From Spirogloea muscicola (Eukaryota; Streptophyta; Zygnematophyceae; Spirogloeales; Spirogloeaceae): a stretch of 46,634 nt of DNA. Under the pieces are notes generated by a model that ran no database searches, had not been told where the DNA came from, and worked only from the letters and a program-made list of their open reading frames with translations. Below are positions 21,123 through 33,132 of the stretch, piece by piece. Every line of letters starts with the position of its first letter. Position 1 is the first letter of the stretch. The translations under genes and the position numbers were made by a program. Where the stretch lies: contig WELB01000219.1 in the NCBI GenBank assembly GCA_009602725.1, positions 48,342 through 94,975 on the forward strand, given 5' to 3'.

Positions 21123-21384
21123 CTTATACACGGAAGTTTGTACCTTCTCGGACTCTGTTCCTATTGCGACAAATCGAAGCCATATTGCCGGCGACTCGTG
21201 TCGCCCGGGGAGGGCCTGGTCGGCGGCCGGGCGCCTTGCCGTAGGCGGGGCTACGGCGCCGCCGCCACAGTTGCCGCTCGTGCGCCGCTCGAGGCGGCGC
21301 CCACGGCGACGTCAGCGTCGGCGAGCGAGCCGGGGACTGAGCAAGAACGTGTATGTTATCCGCAGCGGGGGGTAAGAGCCGGCA

Positions 21385-21450
21385 AGAAATGGCTCGCCCG
21401 TAGAAAACGAGGGGGCTGGCAAAGCCAGTCCAGAAAAGAATGGACAATAT
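21385..21450 (-). repeat. hairpin-family repeat copy
   Basis: Minus-strand copy: GGCTCGCCCGTAG, GAGGGGGCTGGCAAAGCCAG, then AAAAGAATGGACAA. The GGCTGGC-AAA-GCCAG stem loop and the GGGCGAGCC box keep the family order. Confidence 0.65.
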
Positions 21451-21893
21451 CCGCAGGCCATGAAGGCTACAAAATGGGGCTGATAAAGAAAAACTACACA
21501 CCAGGACACCAGAAAAGCATTCCAACTTCGCCCCATCCTTTGCACCAGCTTTTGCCTGAAGCAAAAGTGGTGACTAGTATTGGCTACTGCTGGCTAGATC
21601 TCCATCAAGTATCATGCGCACGTCGCGCCTCCTTCTCCGGACGCACGGCGTCGTCTAGCGGCGCGAGGGTCACAACGCGGCGCGAGGGGGGCGCCCGCGT
21701 TCAACACTGTAGCGGGGCCGGCGGCTGGCCTCGTCTCCGCCGCAGCTTTGCCTACTGTTCACATTCTCCCGCCTTCGCCGGGCAGACCATCTTACCTCAT
21801 TACGTCTTCAAACCGTCCCCAGATCATTGTGTTCCCATACTAAACTGTTCGACCCTTTGCATAAACGGTAGCTGCAATCGGAACGCACTCCGA

Positions 21894-21937
21894 ATTCCCT
21901 CTGTAAGCTAAAAGCTTATACTGTTTACAGAGGGAAT
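21894..21937. repeat. perfect 13-bp inverted repeat (stem-loop)
   Basis: Left arm ATTCCCTCTGTAA (21894-21906) and right arm TTACAGAGGGAAT (21925-21937), loop of 18 bp containing AAAAGCTT. No gene on either side is placed to use it as a terminator in my models. A plus-strand frame starts at 21936 (105 codons, hydrophobic start MQYALCSLLATTAALFLFNA), but it has no recognisable family and no continuation. Confidence 0.75.
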
Positions 21938-22301
21938 GCAGTATGCCCTCTGCTCTCTGCTGGCGACTACAGCCGCCCTTTTCCTCTTCAATGCCGCACT
22001 TCCAGCCAGACTCTCTTTTGTCGACGAGGTCCTAGTTGCGCTTACGGATAGTCGGCTGCCGGTGGCTCTTGTCGCCGACTCCGCCACCGCTGCCTGCTCA
22101 AGACCCCAGCCGGAGTGTCGCCCTCCCGGCGGCCTGGCCACAGAGTGCGCAGCAACCTCGCTGGGGGAGCCTGCATTCCCACGTTTGCCGCAGGGCGACG
22201 CCTTGCTCTGCCAAGCTTGCCAGAGAGGAGTGCTGCAAAAAACTGCGGCGTGAGGTGGGACGGTGCCGGGGGGCCGGCCACGCTCCCGGCTGAGTGCGGC
22301 C

Positions 22302-23293
22302 ATGGCCGTTGACCATCTTGTGTACGCCAAGGTCTGCCTGCACGATACGCCCTACAGACAGCGAGCTAATGCGCCCTACAGACAGCGAGCTACACTGCGA
22401 CCACACACACTTGAAGATGGGTCAGCAAGGCATTGCGCCAATGCAGTTGGTCTGCGGTGCAGGGGCAGTTCTTTGACTAACTCTGCTCCATCTCCTCACT
22501 CACAGGTGAAGGAGGGTACACCAAGTGCAGCCGTGGACGCCATGCTCGCGAATCACCAAGGCCTGGGGAAGCTGCCGTATGCCCTCCAATTCCTCCTGGG
22601 CCCCGTCACGAACCCTGAAGCCCAGTACACCCATGCACTCTACAGCAGGTAACAATGTCACGGTTTGCAAGCATCGCATCTGTTGCAAGGCAGCTTGCAA
22701 GTGACTGCGAACGAGCTTGCAAGAGTGTTCAGCTTGCTACAGCTAAGCAATGCATTTTCATTTTGCAGTTTGAAGTTATCGTAATCAGGCTTTGAGCTTC
22801 GCCCCACCAAACACCTGGACCTAATGCATGGGCAAGCGAGAGCTGCAGGTTCAGCAACTACTCAGGCTTGGACTCGTACATGAACTCTCCAGAGCACATA
22901 TCCTTTGTGACCAACCTTCTTATGCCCATTGTGGACGATGTTGTTATCAATGACTGGGAGACACCGCTCAACAGCAGCCCTGTCCAGGAAGTTGGTGGCG
23001 TCATTCACACCTTCATGGCCAAGCCCAAGGAAGGTGTCTCTCACGAGCAGGTGCAGGAGGTGCTCAACATGCTACGGAAGCAAGATCTCAAGTCGGACAT
23101 GCCACGGAGAACCAGTGCTGGGCTCAACTTCAATGTTGCCAGGGGAAGAGGATATCTCATGGGCTTTGCAGCTCAGTTCCCAGATGCAAAGAGCTGCAGC
23201 ACCTTTGTGCAGGAGTTTCATCAACAGAGTAATGCCTCAGAGCAACTGAGGGCTGCCTTTGACCAACCAATGCTTGTGGACTTCCAGGTATAA
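22302..23293 (+). CDS. Dabb-domain (stress-responsive A/B barrel) protein, copy 1
   Basis: Dimeric alpha/beta-barrel family (PF07876). Exons 22302-22331, 22506-22648, 22849-23293; phases close, 618 nt, 205 aa. Exon 1 encodes MAVDHLVYAK, the first beta strand. Exon 2 (VKEGTPSAAVDAMLANHQGL) matches the helix of the first barrel. Exon 3 gives a strand/helix with SPEHISFVTNLLMPIVDDVV, then a second half (VGGVIHTFMAKPKEGVSHEQ) ending VDFQV. Two Dabb-like halves are apparent. Intron phases (0, then 2) and the exon 2 length (143 nt) equal those of the copy at 27231. The last codons CAG-GTA-TAA could also be read as a donor, so a further exon cannot be excluded. Confidence 0.82.
22351..22392. repeat. 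24-bp tandem duplication in intron 1 of Dabb copy 1
   Basis: CCTACAGACAGCGAGCTA occurs twice at a 24-bp period (22351 and 22375), just after the splice donor. Confidence 0.85.
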
Positions 23294-25320
<2,027 letters not shown>

Positions 25321-25394
25321 CTCGCTCTCGCGTGAGCTGGCCCTCTGAACATCCATCCGACTTTCCCTCTGCACCGTCCTATGTTTTGTTGTGA

Positions 25395-25950
25395 AGTCCT
25401 TTTTGGGTTGGCGTTGCCAGCCCCTCTTCTCTATGGGCGAGCTCCTCCATTCTCGTCTTTCCGCCGGCTAGCTACTCAGACTTGCATCTCCTGACTAGAG
25501 GACACTGAGCGTTCCCTGGCTGATGTCTTAGTCCTAGTCCTTCGCACTCCGGCTCTTTCAGACCTTGTCCATTCCTTTGGGCTGGCCTTTCCCAGCCATC
25601 AGTCAATCTGGCTGCGCTTTCTTTTTCCCCTCATCTCCACGGGCGAGCACTTTCTTTTTCTTCTGAACGAGCTGCTTCGTCTGTTTCTACTACCGGCCGG
25701 TTTGGAGCTTCCGGAACTTCCCGAACAGTGTAATCGCTTGCTTTGGCCTCCCTCTCACTTCCATGGACATCCATGGGTGTTACGGGGCGGTCCCAGGCGA
25801 TTGCTTTGCATCCTTGCAGCAGCCTCTGGTCTGCGCAGCGGGGTTGCTCTTCCTTCCCTCAGCTCATCTGACTTCCTACTGCTGAAGAAGAAAGTGCCCG
25901 CCCATGAAGAAGAGGGGCTGGCAAAGCCAACCCAAAAGAATGGACAATGT
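25395..25950. repeat. cluster of hairpin-family repeats
   Basis: Copies at 25400-25445 (plus; GGGTTGGCGTTGCCAGCCCC, then ATGGGCGAGC), 25560-25655 (plus; CCTTTGGGCTGGCCTTTCCC, CAATCTGGCTGCGCTTTC, then ACGGGCGAGCACTTTC) and 25890-25950 (minus; GCCCGCCCATGAAG, GGGGCTGGCAAAGCC). The 25560-25655 copy shows that the two hairpin forms are parts of one element: its first half is the reverse complement of 18999-19050 and its last part is the GGGCGAGC box. Confidence 0.65.
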
Positions 25951-26159
25951 TCAAAGCCAAAAAAAGAAGTGCCGGACTACACTACAAAGTGCAAGACGGT
26001 GCAGAGGAAGATGCAGATGGATGCTTAATATCCACGTGTGAGCAACAGCAGATCAAAGTAACTCGGAGCAGGAAAGGCGGCACTCTGCCGAGACCCGGAA
26101 GCAGCAGCTATAGCACGGCCAGCGCGCGCGTGGACCGCATGAGCCAAAGAAGAGATCGT

Positions 26160-26749
26160 GCATTAGAATGAAATGTAGGCCAAATGGCCAGGTACAAAGG
26201 CAAGCACATCTAAAAATCTACATAACCTACAGCAGATTGACCCGCTCAATAACCACGGGTCAAAACATAAAGGTCATTACTCGATGCATGAATACTAGAT
26301 GCCAGGAACGGAGCCCTTCTGCCACCTACTAGAGCTCGCCCAGCTTTCTGGTGCAAGGCACTAGCCTGAGCACGCTGCAAACAGGCCGAAACTCGTCGTC
26401 GCAAGAGCGACAGATATGCAGCTGGCAAGCCCATCTCAGCCGGAAACACATCTGCACGTCGAGTGTAGCCTAGATTGGCAATGTTTTGAAGCGCTGTAGA
26501 GCGCTGTTGCGAGACCGCCAGCCTCATCCGAAAGACCCGCGCAAGGGAGTCGGCAGCATTGAAGCCTGGCAAACCCTGCCGCCGCTCGATAGCCTCCCGG
26601 GCAAGCCGCTGGAGGAGATCCAACCAGCCACTGCCAAAGGCCCCGTGTACGTCAATGGCCAGTGCCGCGAAGGCATCGCCTGGAGTACTGCTGACATGGG
26701 GGTATTGAGGGCGCCCTGTCTGCCTAGCCTTTGGCTCCGTCATGAACAC
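26160..26749 (-). mobile_element. non-LTR retrotransposon relic: C-terminal ORF fragment plus 3' tail
   Basis: A 167-codon minus-strand frame (26246-26749) has a style typical of the C-terminal end of algal/plant LINE-type ORF2 proteins and of their truncated relics: PGDAFAALAIDVHGAFG, LLQRLAREAIERRQG, RMRLAVSQQRSTALQ, then LRRRVSACLQRAQAS. Downstream on the same strand, 26160-26225 carries the tail sequence shared with 21050-21122. No reverse transcriptase core is present, so the copy is 5'-truncated. The family assignment is by resemblance, not alignment. Confidence 0.5.
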
Positions 26750-26846
26750 CTGTAGGCTGGCAGTTCACAGCCGATTCATTAATATCAGCAGCCGCATTCT
26801 CACTTCATGCGCACCGTACGCCTTCTTCCAGCAGCAGCCGGCGCGG

Positions 26847-27016
26847 ATGACGGCGGCGCTCGCCCGCCTCGGCGCGCCGCCACTCGTCGCCGCCCGCCGC
26901 GCAGCAATCGCCGGTGCGCCGCAGCGTCGCGCGGCGGCGGTCTCGGTCAAGGCCGCCGCCGCTGCCGCAGTCGCCGTCACACTTGCTGGCTGTCGCCGTG
27001 ACTGCCCGCCAGCTGA
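26847..27016 (+). other. GC-rich frame resembling a plastid/mitochondrial targeting peptide, no continuation
   Basis: An ATG at 26847 opens an Ala/Arg-rich frame (TAALARLGAPPLVAARRAA, then AAVSVKAAAAA) that resembles an organelle presequence. It meets the assembly defect at 27017 before any recognisable exon. It could be a 5' extension of the downstream Dabb gene, an orphan first exon, or chance in GC-rich DNA. Confidence 0.25.
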
Positions 27017-27032
27017 NCTGCCCGCCAGCTGA
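27002..27032. other. assembly join: 15-bp direct duplication around an N
   Basis: CTGCCCGCCAGCTGA is present on both sides of a single N at 27017. Identical flanks around one ambiguous base are the usual trace of an unmerged contig overlap. Confidence 0.85.
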
Positions 27033-27230
27033 ATGCGCCTCGCACTCTTGGCAGGTGCGCCGCACGCCAGAAGCGCGTTGTGCCTGCGGCCGGCGTCTGG
27101 CGTCCGCTGCCTCCGCCTCGCCGCCGCGACGTCGGCGGCGTGCTCGTTCATAGCGAGCCGGCCCTTTGAGCTGGTCGGCTTGGTGGCCGCTGCTGCTCGC
27201 CGCATTGGCAAGGGGCACTGCACTCGGGCA

Positions 27231-28321
27231 ATGGCGGGCCCAGGCGCGGCCGCGGCCGAGGGGCCCACCTACGTCGATCACATCGTCTACATGAAGGTGG
27301 GCTCCCCGGGTGCCACAGGCTTGAGAGAGGCCATTGCCAGCTTGAGCTTGCAGGCACAGTCAGTCCCCCGCTTGTCAGGCAGGACTGCATTGCTCTGCCT
27401 TGCGTGTATCCGCTCACACCAACTGATGCCTCCCCCTTTTAATTAACGCGCCGATGCCTCCTTTTTGGTAAAGTTGACAAGATGAAATTTGCCGCGTCTC
27501 AACTCTGTGTCATTGTGTCTCCCTGCTCTGCTTTCCACACAGGTGGCAGAGGGCACGCCACGCGAGAAGGTGGATACGCTGATCACTGGCTTGAGGGCCC
27601 TGAACGGCCTGGACTGCGTCATCCAACTTCATGCCGGGCTCGCGATCAACTCCAACTCTTCATATACATTAGCTTTGCATGGCAGGTCGAGCCTCAGCTC
27701 CTGATCTGGCTCATGAAACTCACCTCCATTCAGAAGGGATGCAAGTACTGTGCATAGTTTGTCTGCCCTCCTTCTTAATGCAGATGATATGTACATGAGA
27801 GTGGTAATTAGCAGATCAAGGCCATGCCATAATTCTGATCTCTATGTGAATTCAGGTACCGCAATAGAGCAGACTTGGATGCTTATGCTGTTCACCCAGA
27901 GCATGTAGCTGTGGTGCGCGACCTGGTGAAGCCGATTGCTGAAGACATGGTTACATCGGATTTCTACACCCAGCTCCAGGAGGGGCCAGTGCAGGAGGGC
28001 GTGGAGATTGTACACTCCTTCATCACCAAGCCTAAGGAAGGTGTCCGCCCAGAGCAGGTACAGGAGTTGCTATCACTGATTCGGAAGCAGGACCAAAAGT
28101 ACCCAATCATACAGCAGGTCAGTGTCGGCGATAACTTCAATAATGAGAGAGGAAAGGGTTACACGATTGGGTGCGCCTCACTCTTCTCTAGTCTTAGTGA
28201 CCATGCAAAATATATAGAGGACTTCGAGCAGAGCAAGGATGAAGAGCTCTTCAGCTCTATTCTTGACCACGTAATATATGTGGACTTTGATGTGCGCTCG
28301 GCAGTTGACTCCAAGTTATAA
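27231..28321 (+). CDS. Dabb-domain (stress-responsive A/B barrel) protein, copy 2
   Basis: Paralogue of the gene at 22302. Exons 27231-27296, 27543-27685, 27856-28321; phases close, 675 nt, 224 aa. Starts MAGPGAAAAEG, then YVDHIVYMK (first strand; compare VDHLVYAK in copy 1). Exon 2: VAEGTPREKVDTLITGLRAL. Exon 3: VHPEHVAVVRDLVKPIAEDM, EIVHSFITKPKEGVRPEQVQ, and an end at DSKL. The PKEGV-EQVQE block is almost identical in both copies. Exon 2 is 143 nt in both, with the same phases. An in-frame upstream ATG at 27033 exists, just after the assembly join, so the true N-terminus could be longer. Converges with the TRIC-like gene. Confidence 0.85.
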
Positions 28322-28655
28322 GTATACAATACCATATCATTCATGAAAGTCACAATACAAGGATACGCCTTCCGCAGTTGGCTTGCTCAAGTTTGAGCCA
28401 CTGCCTTGGATACTACCTGCGAACCTTAATGTGGGCATCTTATCTACATTCGAGAACACTTGATGCATGTACCAATATATAAACAACAGATTGACCACAA
28501 GGTGTTCTACACCATTGGATCAGCAGTACTAAGTTGACCGAGGGAAGTTGTGCTACTAGTTTTTCTTGTTGGCTACAGCTCCCGTTTGATCTGGTTGTGC
28601 TTGGAATGACGGAGGTGGCCATGGGACCCCACTGGCATCCAACAGCATGACACAC

Positions 28656-30481
28656 TCAGCGAATATAGTCGTAATTTCTGCATGACAATGAGCTAATGGT
28701 TTCCTTAAGATACAGGTGAACTTCTGCAAAGCTCTATTATCATGTGCATGCTGCTGACCTGACTGAGTGGAAGAAATCTGCCAGCGGAGCAGTGAAATCT
28801 AGAGGCAAGCCTGTGATATCCATGGCTAAGCCATGGGTGACCTGATTGTCAAGACAGCAGAGCTGAAGTGAGGGAATTGCTCAACGAGCAAAACGAGGAA
28901 CAGACGACTCAGAAGCGTTGTCCACCTCTTGGCAAATATCACGGAACGCAGATATGCCATTTGAAAATACTGCATGACTAATACTTACAAAGATTGTGCT
29001 GATTATAGCATGACCTTCATCCGCTGACCATATTGCAAGCCAGTGGACAGTTGATGTATACAGAAGAGCAATGATGAAGACAGATCGGATAGGCCTGCGC
29101 ATCAATGCCCAGAGAGGTCTTCAAGCTGCATTCAGTTCTTGCCAATTGCGGGGTTTTAGCAGAGCTCCTTCACGAAGCAATCATGAAGCACACTCGTCAC
29201 ATGTCACACATATCAAGCTAAGCATGGCTTGCTACAGCTGCCAGTGATGCAAGGCACTTCTCACCAGGATGGGCATGTGAGCTGACTTGTGCCTTTCAAG
29301 TTGTAAGAACAGCCAAATACATCCGAAAGAATCCGACCTCCACATCCTGACAACGGAAAAAGGAACATTCACAGGAAGCGCAACCGCGTGCTGCCAGACC
29401 AGTGCTTTGCAAATGCCCTTTCTATGCAGATTGGAGAGCTCTGATTGAGGAGGAGCGTACCGCCCAGTGTGCCAAGGAAAACGGGTGCGACAATGGAACC
29501 CTCTCCGAACAACTTGATGGCGGTGTCCATCTGACATACCAGGGATAAGTCAGGTGCTGTAGGCTGTCACCTATGCCCATTGCACACAGTAACACTGCCA
29601 CACGAAGCTAACATACAACGACTCAAAGCAAACATGCTATGCAAGAAGCAACACAACTTATGGTGCAGGCTTCACGCAGACAAGTGTCTGACACGCACCC
29701 TTGACGTCATCACCCGAGCCTTTAAAAGACCAGAGCATGCTCGACATGCTGCCTGCTCGAGCAATCAAGATACAGCTGCATGTCATAAAATCCACTAGAA
29801 GGGTACACTCGTTCAGTGTAGCAAAAATAGGAAGTTGCTGCTGCTGTATGTATGTTTGGAGCCAAAGGCGCGTAAATAAGTCGCACTGGGCACACCTTCA
29901 CAAGTGTATAACGATAAACCTTGAACCCCAGGTCATATGGTGAGTACGTGATGATCCACCTGGGATCAGCACCTCTGATGAGGCACAGTTAGCACTAATA
30001 TTGATGTAAAAAGAGAGACTGCTTGTTGCAGAAGGCTGCCCCTGCACTGCAGTACAAGCAATGCAGCCTCCCAAGGCCATGGTAGATATAGCAGCGGCAG
30101 AGGAGGGACATCTGGAATGAGAAGTACCAGCAAAGCAGATGAATGGTCAGGATGAGATTATTCCTGAGCCAAGCCGGAGGCTCCTGTTGTCAGGCGACAC
30201 CGAAAGGTCAGCCCTTGCGGCCCGAGTCAATCTCATCAGCCTTGCCTTGACCTCACAGGTCAGTGGTTGTTTGCACTTGCCAGGGTCAGCAGTGACGTTG
30301 TTGTCCCACCGCCGAAGCCAGCTGCGAACGATATCCAGAAGGACGCCATCCAGTACCTCCGGAAGGGTGTGTCATGCAGTGACGCAGATGCGAAGCTGCA
30401 GTGTCCGAGCAGCAGCCAGCTGAACGGAATCTGGCGGTACAACTTTCCCATCTGCACGAGATCATGATAGGCCGATTGCAT
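28656..30481 (-). CDS. TRIC-type trimeric intracellular cation channel
   Basis: Membrane protein resembling the TRIC (TMEM38) family, K+-permeable channels of internal membranes. Exons supported: about 30280-30481 (KLYRQIPFSWLLLGHCSFAS; later WISFAAGFGGGTTTSLLTL, matching the family's FGGG segment), about 29941-29992 (PRWIITYSPYDLGFK, matching the family's helix-PHD motif), 29461-29530 (SIVAPVFLGTLGG), 29265-29346 (CGGRILSDVFG), 28989-29094 (IRSVFIIALLYTSTVHWLA), 28759-28841 (THGLAMDITGLPLDFTAPLA) and possibly 28656-28677 (ends YDYIR). Phases close from 29530 to the stop. An exon near 29700-29800 is likely (GSMSSMLWSFKGSGDD). Exons between 29992 and 30280 and the exact start are not resolved. 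A possible GC donor (CTG|gcaagt) follows the GGG exon. Confidence 0.68.
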
Positions 30482-31890
30482 TGCAGATCGCGGCCGTTTC
30501 TACCCTTCTTCGACCAGACTGCGGCCCTTTCTTCCCTTCCTCCACCAGGCTGACTGGCTTGCTTCGCCACTGTTGTGGACCTCTTCAAGGGCCAGATCGC
30601 TGGCGGGAGACACACCAAATTTCAGAGGGGGGTTTAGCGCCGCAGGCTGCGTCGGCTGGCCGGGGCGTGGAGTCGCCCCGCAAGCAGGCCGTGCGAGCAG
30701 ACCAGCGTACGCAACGAGTAGTGCGTTTGCGATGACGTAGGCGGCCGTTGTCCCCTCTCTTGGTTCTCTTTGGCAATCGTTTGCAAGGAGATAGCAAGGA
30801 GATTGCATTTCTTTTGATTGCAAGGACCACCTGCGCCGTGACGACAGCGGAGGGACGATGAGAGAAGGCGCGCGGAGCGCATGAAACGAAGGAAAAGCCA
30901 ATTCGAGCCGATACAAATACTCAGGTTAGAAGGCAGAATATGGTTCAAAATAAACAAGGCTACATAAAAGGGACGGAAGATGGGGGCGGTGAGCTTTAGA
31001 CAGCTTGGCGGCGCCTCGCTTATGCAAGGGCTCTTTCGAAGTACATTCCTGTCTCAGCCACTGCCTTACATTGGAAGACCAGTTTCAGAAGGAGAGGGGC
31101 TCGCAGTGCGCATGTAATGCAGGGGTAACCAAATCAAGCCAATACACTTTTTGGGCAAATGCTAGTGCTACGGTGGGGCAAGTAAAGCAAAGCCCTAAAC
31201 TAAGGGTGGTCATGTAGTAACTCTAATAGCCGGCTGAAGGAGGAGTTCAGTACCCACGATGAGTGAGCATATAAAGTCCAACAGGCTAACTTAAGGAGCC
31301 GGAGCACCGTCACAGAAGCTAGTGGCCTGACTTACTGCGCACCCTGCACGCAGATTAAAAGTCAAAGCTTGGGAGCGCTGCAGATACCTTAAAGCCGCAT
31401 CCTAAAATCTGTAATACAAAGCATTCCATTCCAAAGTAGAGAGACAGAACGGCTGAAGCTCTTGAGGAGGCCAGTGGCTCTGGATGGCTGGCACGTAGAA
31501 TACGGAGGGGTTCAGCGGGAAAGTCCTAAGATGCAAGGACAACGCACTAGCAAGTGTATGCAAGTGTAATAAAGTGTAAGTGGCTCTTTCATATGGCCAT
31601 TGAGAAACCACTCCACAGCCACCGCACCTTTACAGCTGCTCTATCTCAGACCTTGTTGGTCTTTTTATGCCTCTTCTGTGGAGGAGCTTTGGCTCTCAAA
31701 GTTAGCCTGTGCAGCTTGTTTGTGCTTCCTCGAAATTCCTAGAGTCTCCATCCAGCTGTACTTTCGCCCTGTTAATGTAGCGGCCTTTTAGCCTAGAGTT
31801 TCACATTGTGTAGCCCCACCTTTGCAGTAATTTTGCCTTCTGTCCTCCTCCAGCTGATCCACGCACTACAAGCTTCGTCTACCTTAGCAT
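30482..31890. other. no gene recognised; repeat modules
   Basis: 30485-30550 holds an imperfect tandem duplication (GCGGCCGTTTCTACCCTTC and GCGGCCCTTTCTTCCCTTC with their downstream halves). 30860-30960 (GAAGGCGCGCGGAGCGCATG, then CCAATTCGAGCCGATACA) resembles 41000-41090. 31070-31210 is a more diverged relative (AATCAAGCCAATACACTTTT). No frame with family resemblance. Confidence 0.5.
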
Positions 31891-32120
31891 AGAAGAAAGT
31901 GCTCGCCCATTGAGAATAGGGGCAGGAACAACCAGCCCGAAAAAGAATGAACAGAGTACGAGAAGGGGGCCAGGGGAAGCGCTAAGTAACAGAAACAAAG
32001 CTGCTACGAGACACTCAGTAACCCCTGCTAAGCAGCCGCAGATCAGAGATGCTGGGCTCCTGGAAGTGGGTCCCCTGGCCAAAGCCAGAGGCAGCAGCGA
32101 GGGCTCTGCCGGCACGAAGG
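31890..32120 (-). repeat. extended copy (~230 bp) of the dispersed hairpin element
   Basis: Minus-orientation copy: AGTGCTCGCCCATTGAGAAT, a decayed stem (GGGGCAGGAACAACCAGCCC), AAAAAGAATGAACAGAGTAC, GGGGGCCAGGGGAAGCGC, AAACAAAGCTGC, CACTCAGTAACCCCTGCTAA, then CTCCTGGAAGTGGGTCCCCT and GGCAGCAGCGAGGGCTC. Co-linear with 41100-41330 and, inverted, with 20690-20895. Confidence 0.7.
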
Positions 32121-32189
32121 TGCAGCGCCCGGGCCATGGACCTCTGCAGCGAGACGGCCAGGCGCATTCGATACACTTAGCATAGGGCT

Positions 32190-33030
32190 TTGCGCTTTGT
32201 GTAGCCCCATACTTTGCCCTAGCTTTGGCTTGCACAGTGTAAGGGCTTATCAAGGCCTCCTTTACATTTCATGCGCAGTGTGCGCGTCCATTGTATTGAC
32301 TTTGAACATGTAATGGTTCGCTTGGCTCCTCTTTGTATTTGCGTGCACTGTGCGCCTTCTTTAGAAGAGCTGCTACTTCGCAGCCACTGGTTTGAGAAGG
32401 CGTGTCCATACCTTGGTGCTGGCCTCCCACAGCCACTGCTGTCAAGTTGAACGACTTATTTCTCTTGAGAAGGCGTGTTTACGTTCCATGCCACTGGCCT
32501 CTCACAGCCATCGTCTGACTTTGATTAAGAAGGCACTCGCTGCACTTTAGCCAGCAACGGAAGGACAACAGTGTGATGAGGTACGCCTCGTTGCGTATTC
32601 TTTTGCGGCGGCGGCGGGCGGCGGCGGTGAATCTCCCGCCAAGCCGCGCCGGCAGCTTTCGGCCAAAATCGATATGAAATATCCAGCAACTAAAAGTATC
32701 TTGCCGCAAACAAACATTTTTGCCGCCCAGAGCCCAGCCGTAGTAAGCGAGGGTCCCACAGCGCGCGCAACCAGCCCGCGCTGCCCGCCAGCAAAAAAAG
32801 TTCGCGAGGGAGAGCCCCCGCCACTTTCTCCCGCCCTGCCGCCAAATCAGTGAGCTATTCCAAAGAGGGCGGGGGCGGGGCCTCTCAGCTGACAAACCCC
32901 GCCACAACCCCAGCACCAAAAATTGGTAATGTAGGAAGAATGGAAGAAGACCTGCTTTCCACCCCCTTTTCACCCTCGCTCCATTCATGGAGTCAGAAGA
33001 AAGCGCGGCCAGATTGACTGGTGGCTGGGA
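32190..33030. other. repeat modules and a GC-rich island with E2F-like sites
   Basis: 32190-32345 carries the TGTGTAGCCCC / GGCCTCC...CATGCGCA module. 32580-32900 is GC-rich; it holds TCCCGCCAA (32634-32642) and TTTCTCCCGCC (32825-32835), both E2F-like. A short plus frame at 32576 (RYASLRILLRRRRAAAVNL) stops after about 33 codons. No gene assigned. Confidence 0.35.
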
Positions 33031-33132
33031 AAGAAGATGAGCTCGCCCATAGAAGAGAGGGGCTGGCAGAAGCCAGCCAAAAAAGAATGGACAAAATCCA
33101 AAAGAAGGGAAACACACTAGCTAGGCATCGAG
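33031..33132 (-). repeat. 102-bp hairpin element, exact inverted twin of 41625-41726
   Basis: Reading both lines base by base, the reverse complement of this segment equals 41625-41726 over all 102 positions, and similarity ends abruptly at both borders. It contains the family core GGCTGGCTTCTGCCAGCC and ATGGGCGAGCTCATC. A second hairpin-family segment follows at 33130-33175 (GGCCAGCCCAAAGAAATGG). Confidence 0.9.

Noticed and set aside
31910-32185. Plus-strand ORF, with relatives at 20657-20908 (minus) and 41091-41348 (plus)
   Set aside because: The shared peptide (NEQSTR...NKAATRHSVTPAKQ) follows from the shared DNA repeat. The reading frames are not preserved better than the DNA, so it is treated as a repeat and not a protein family.
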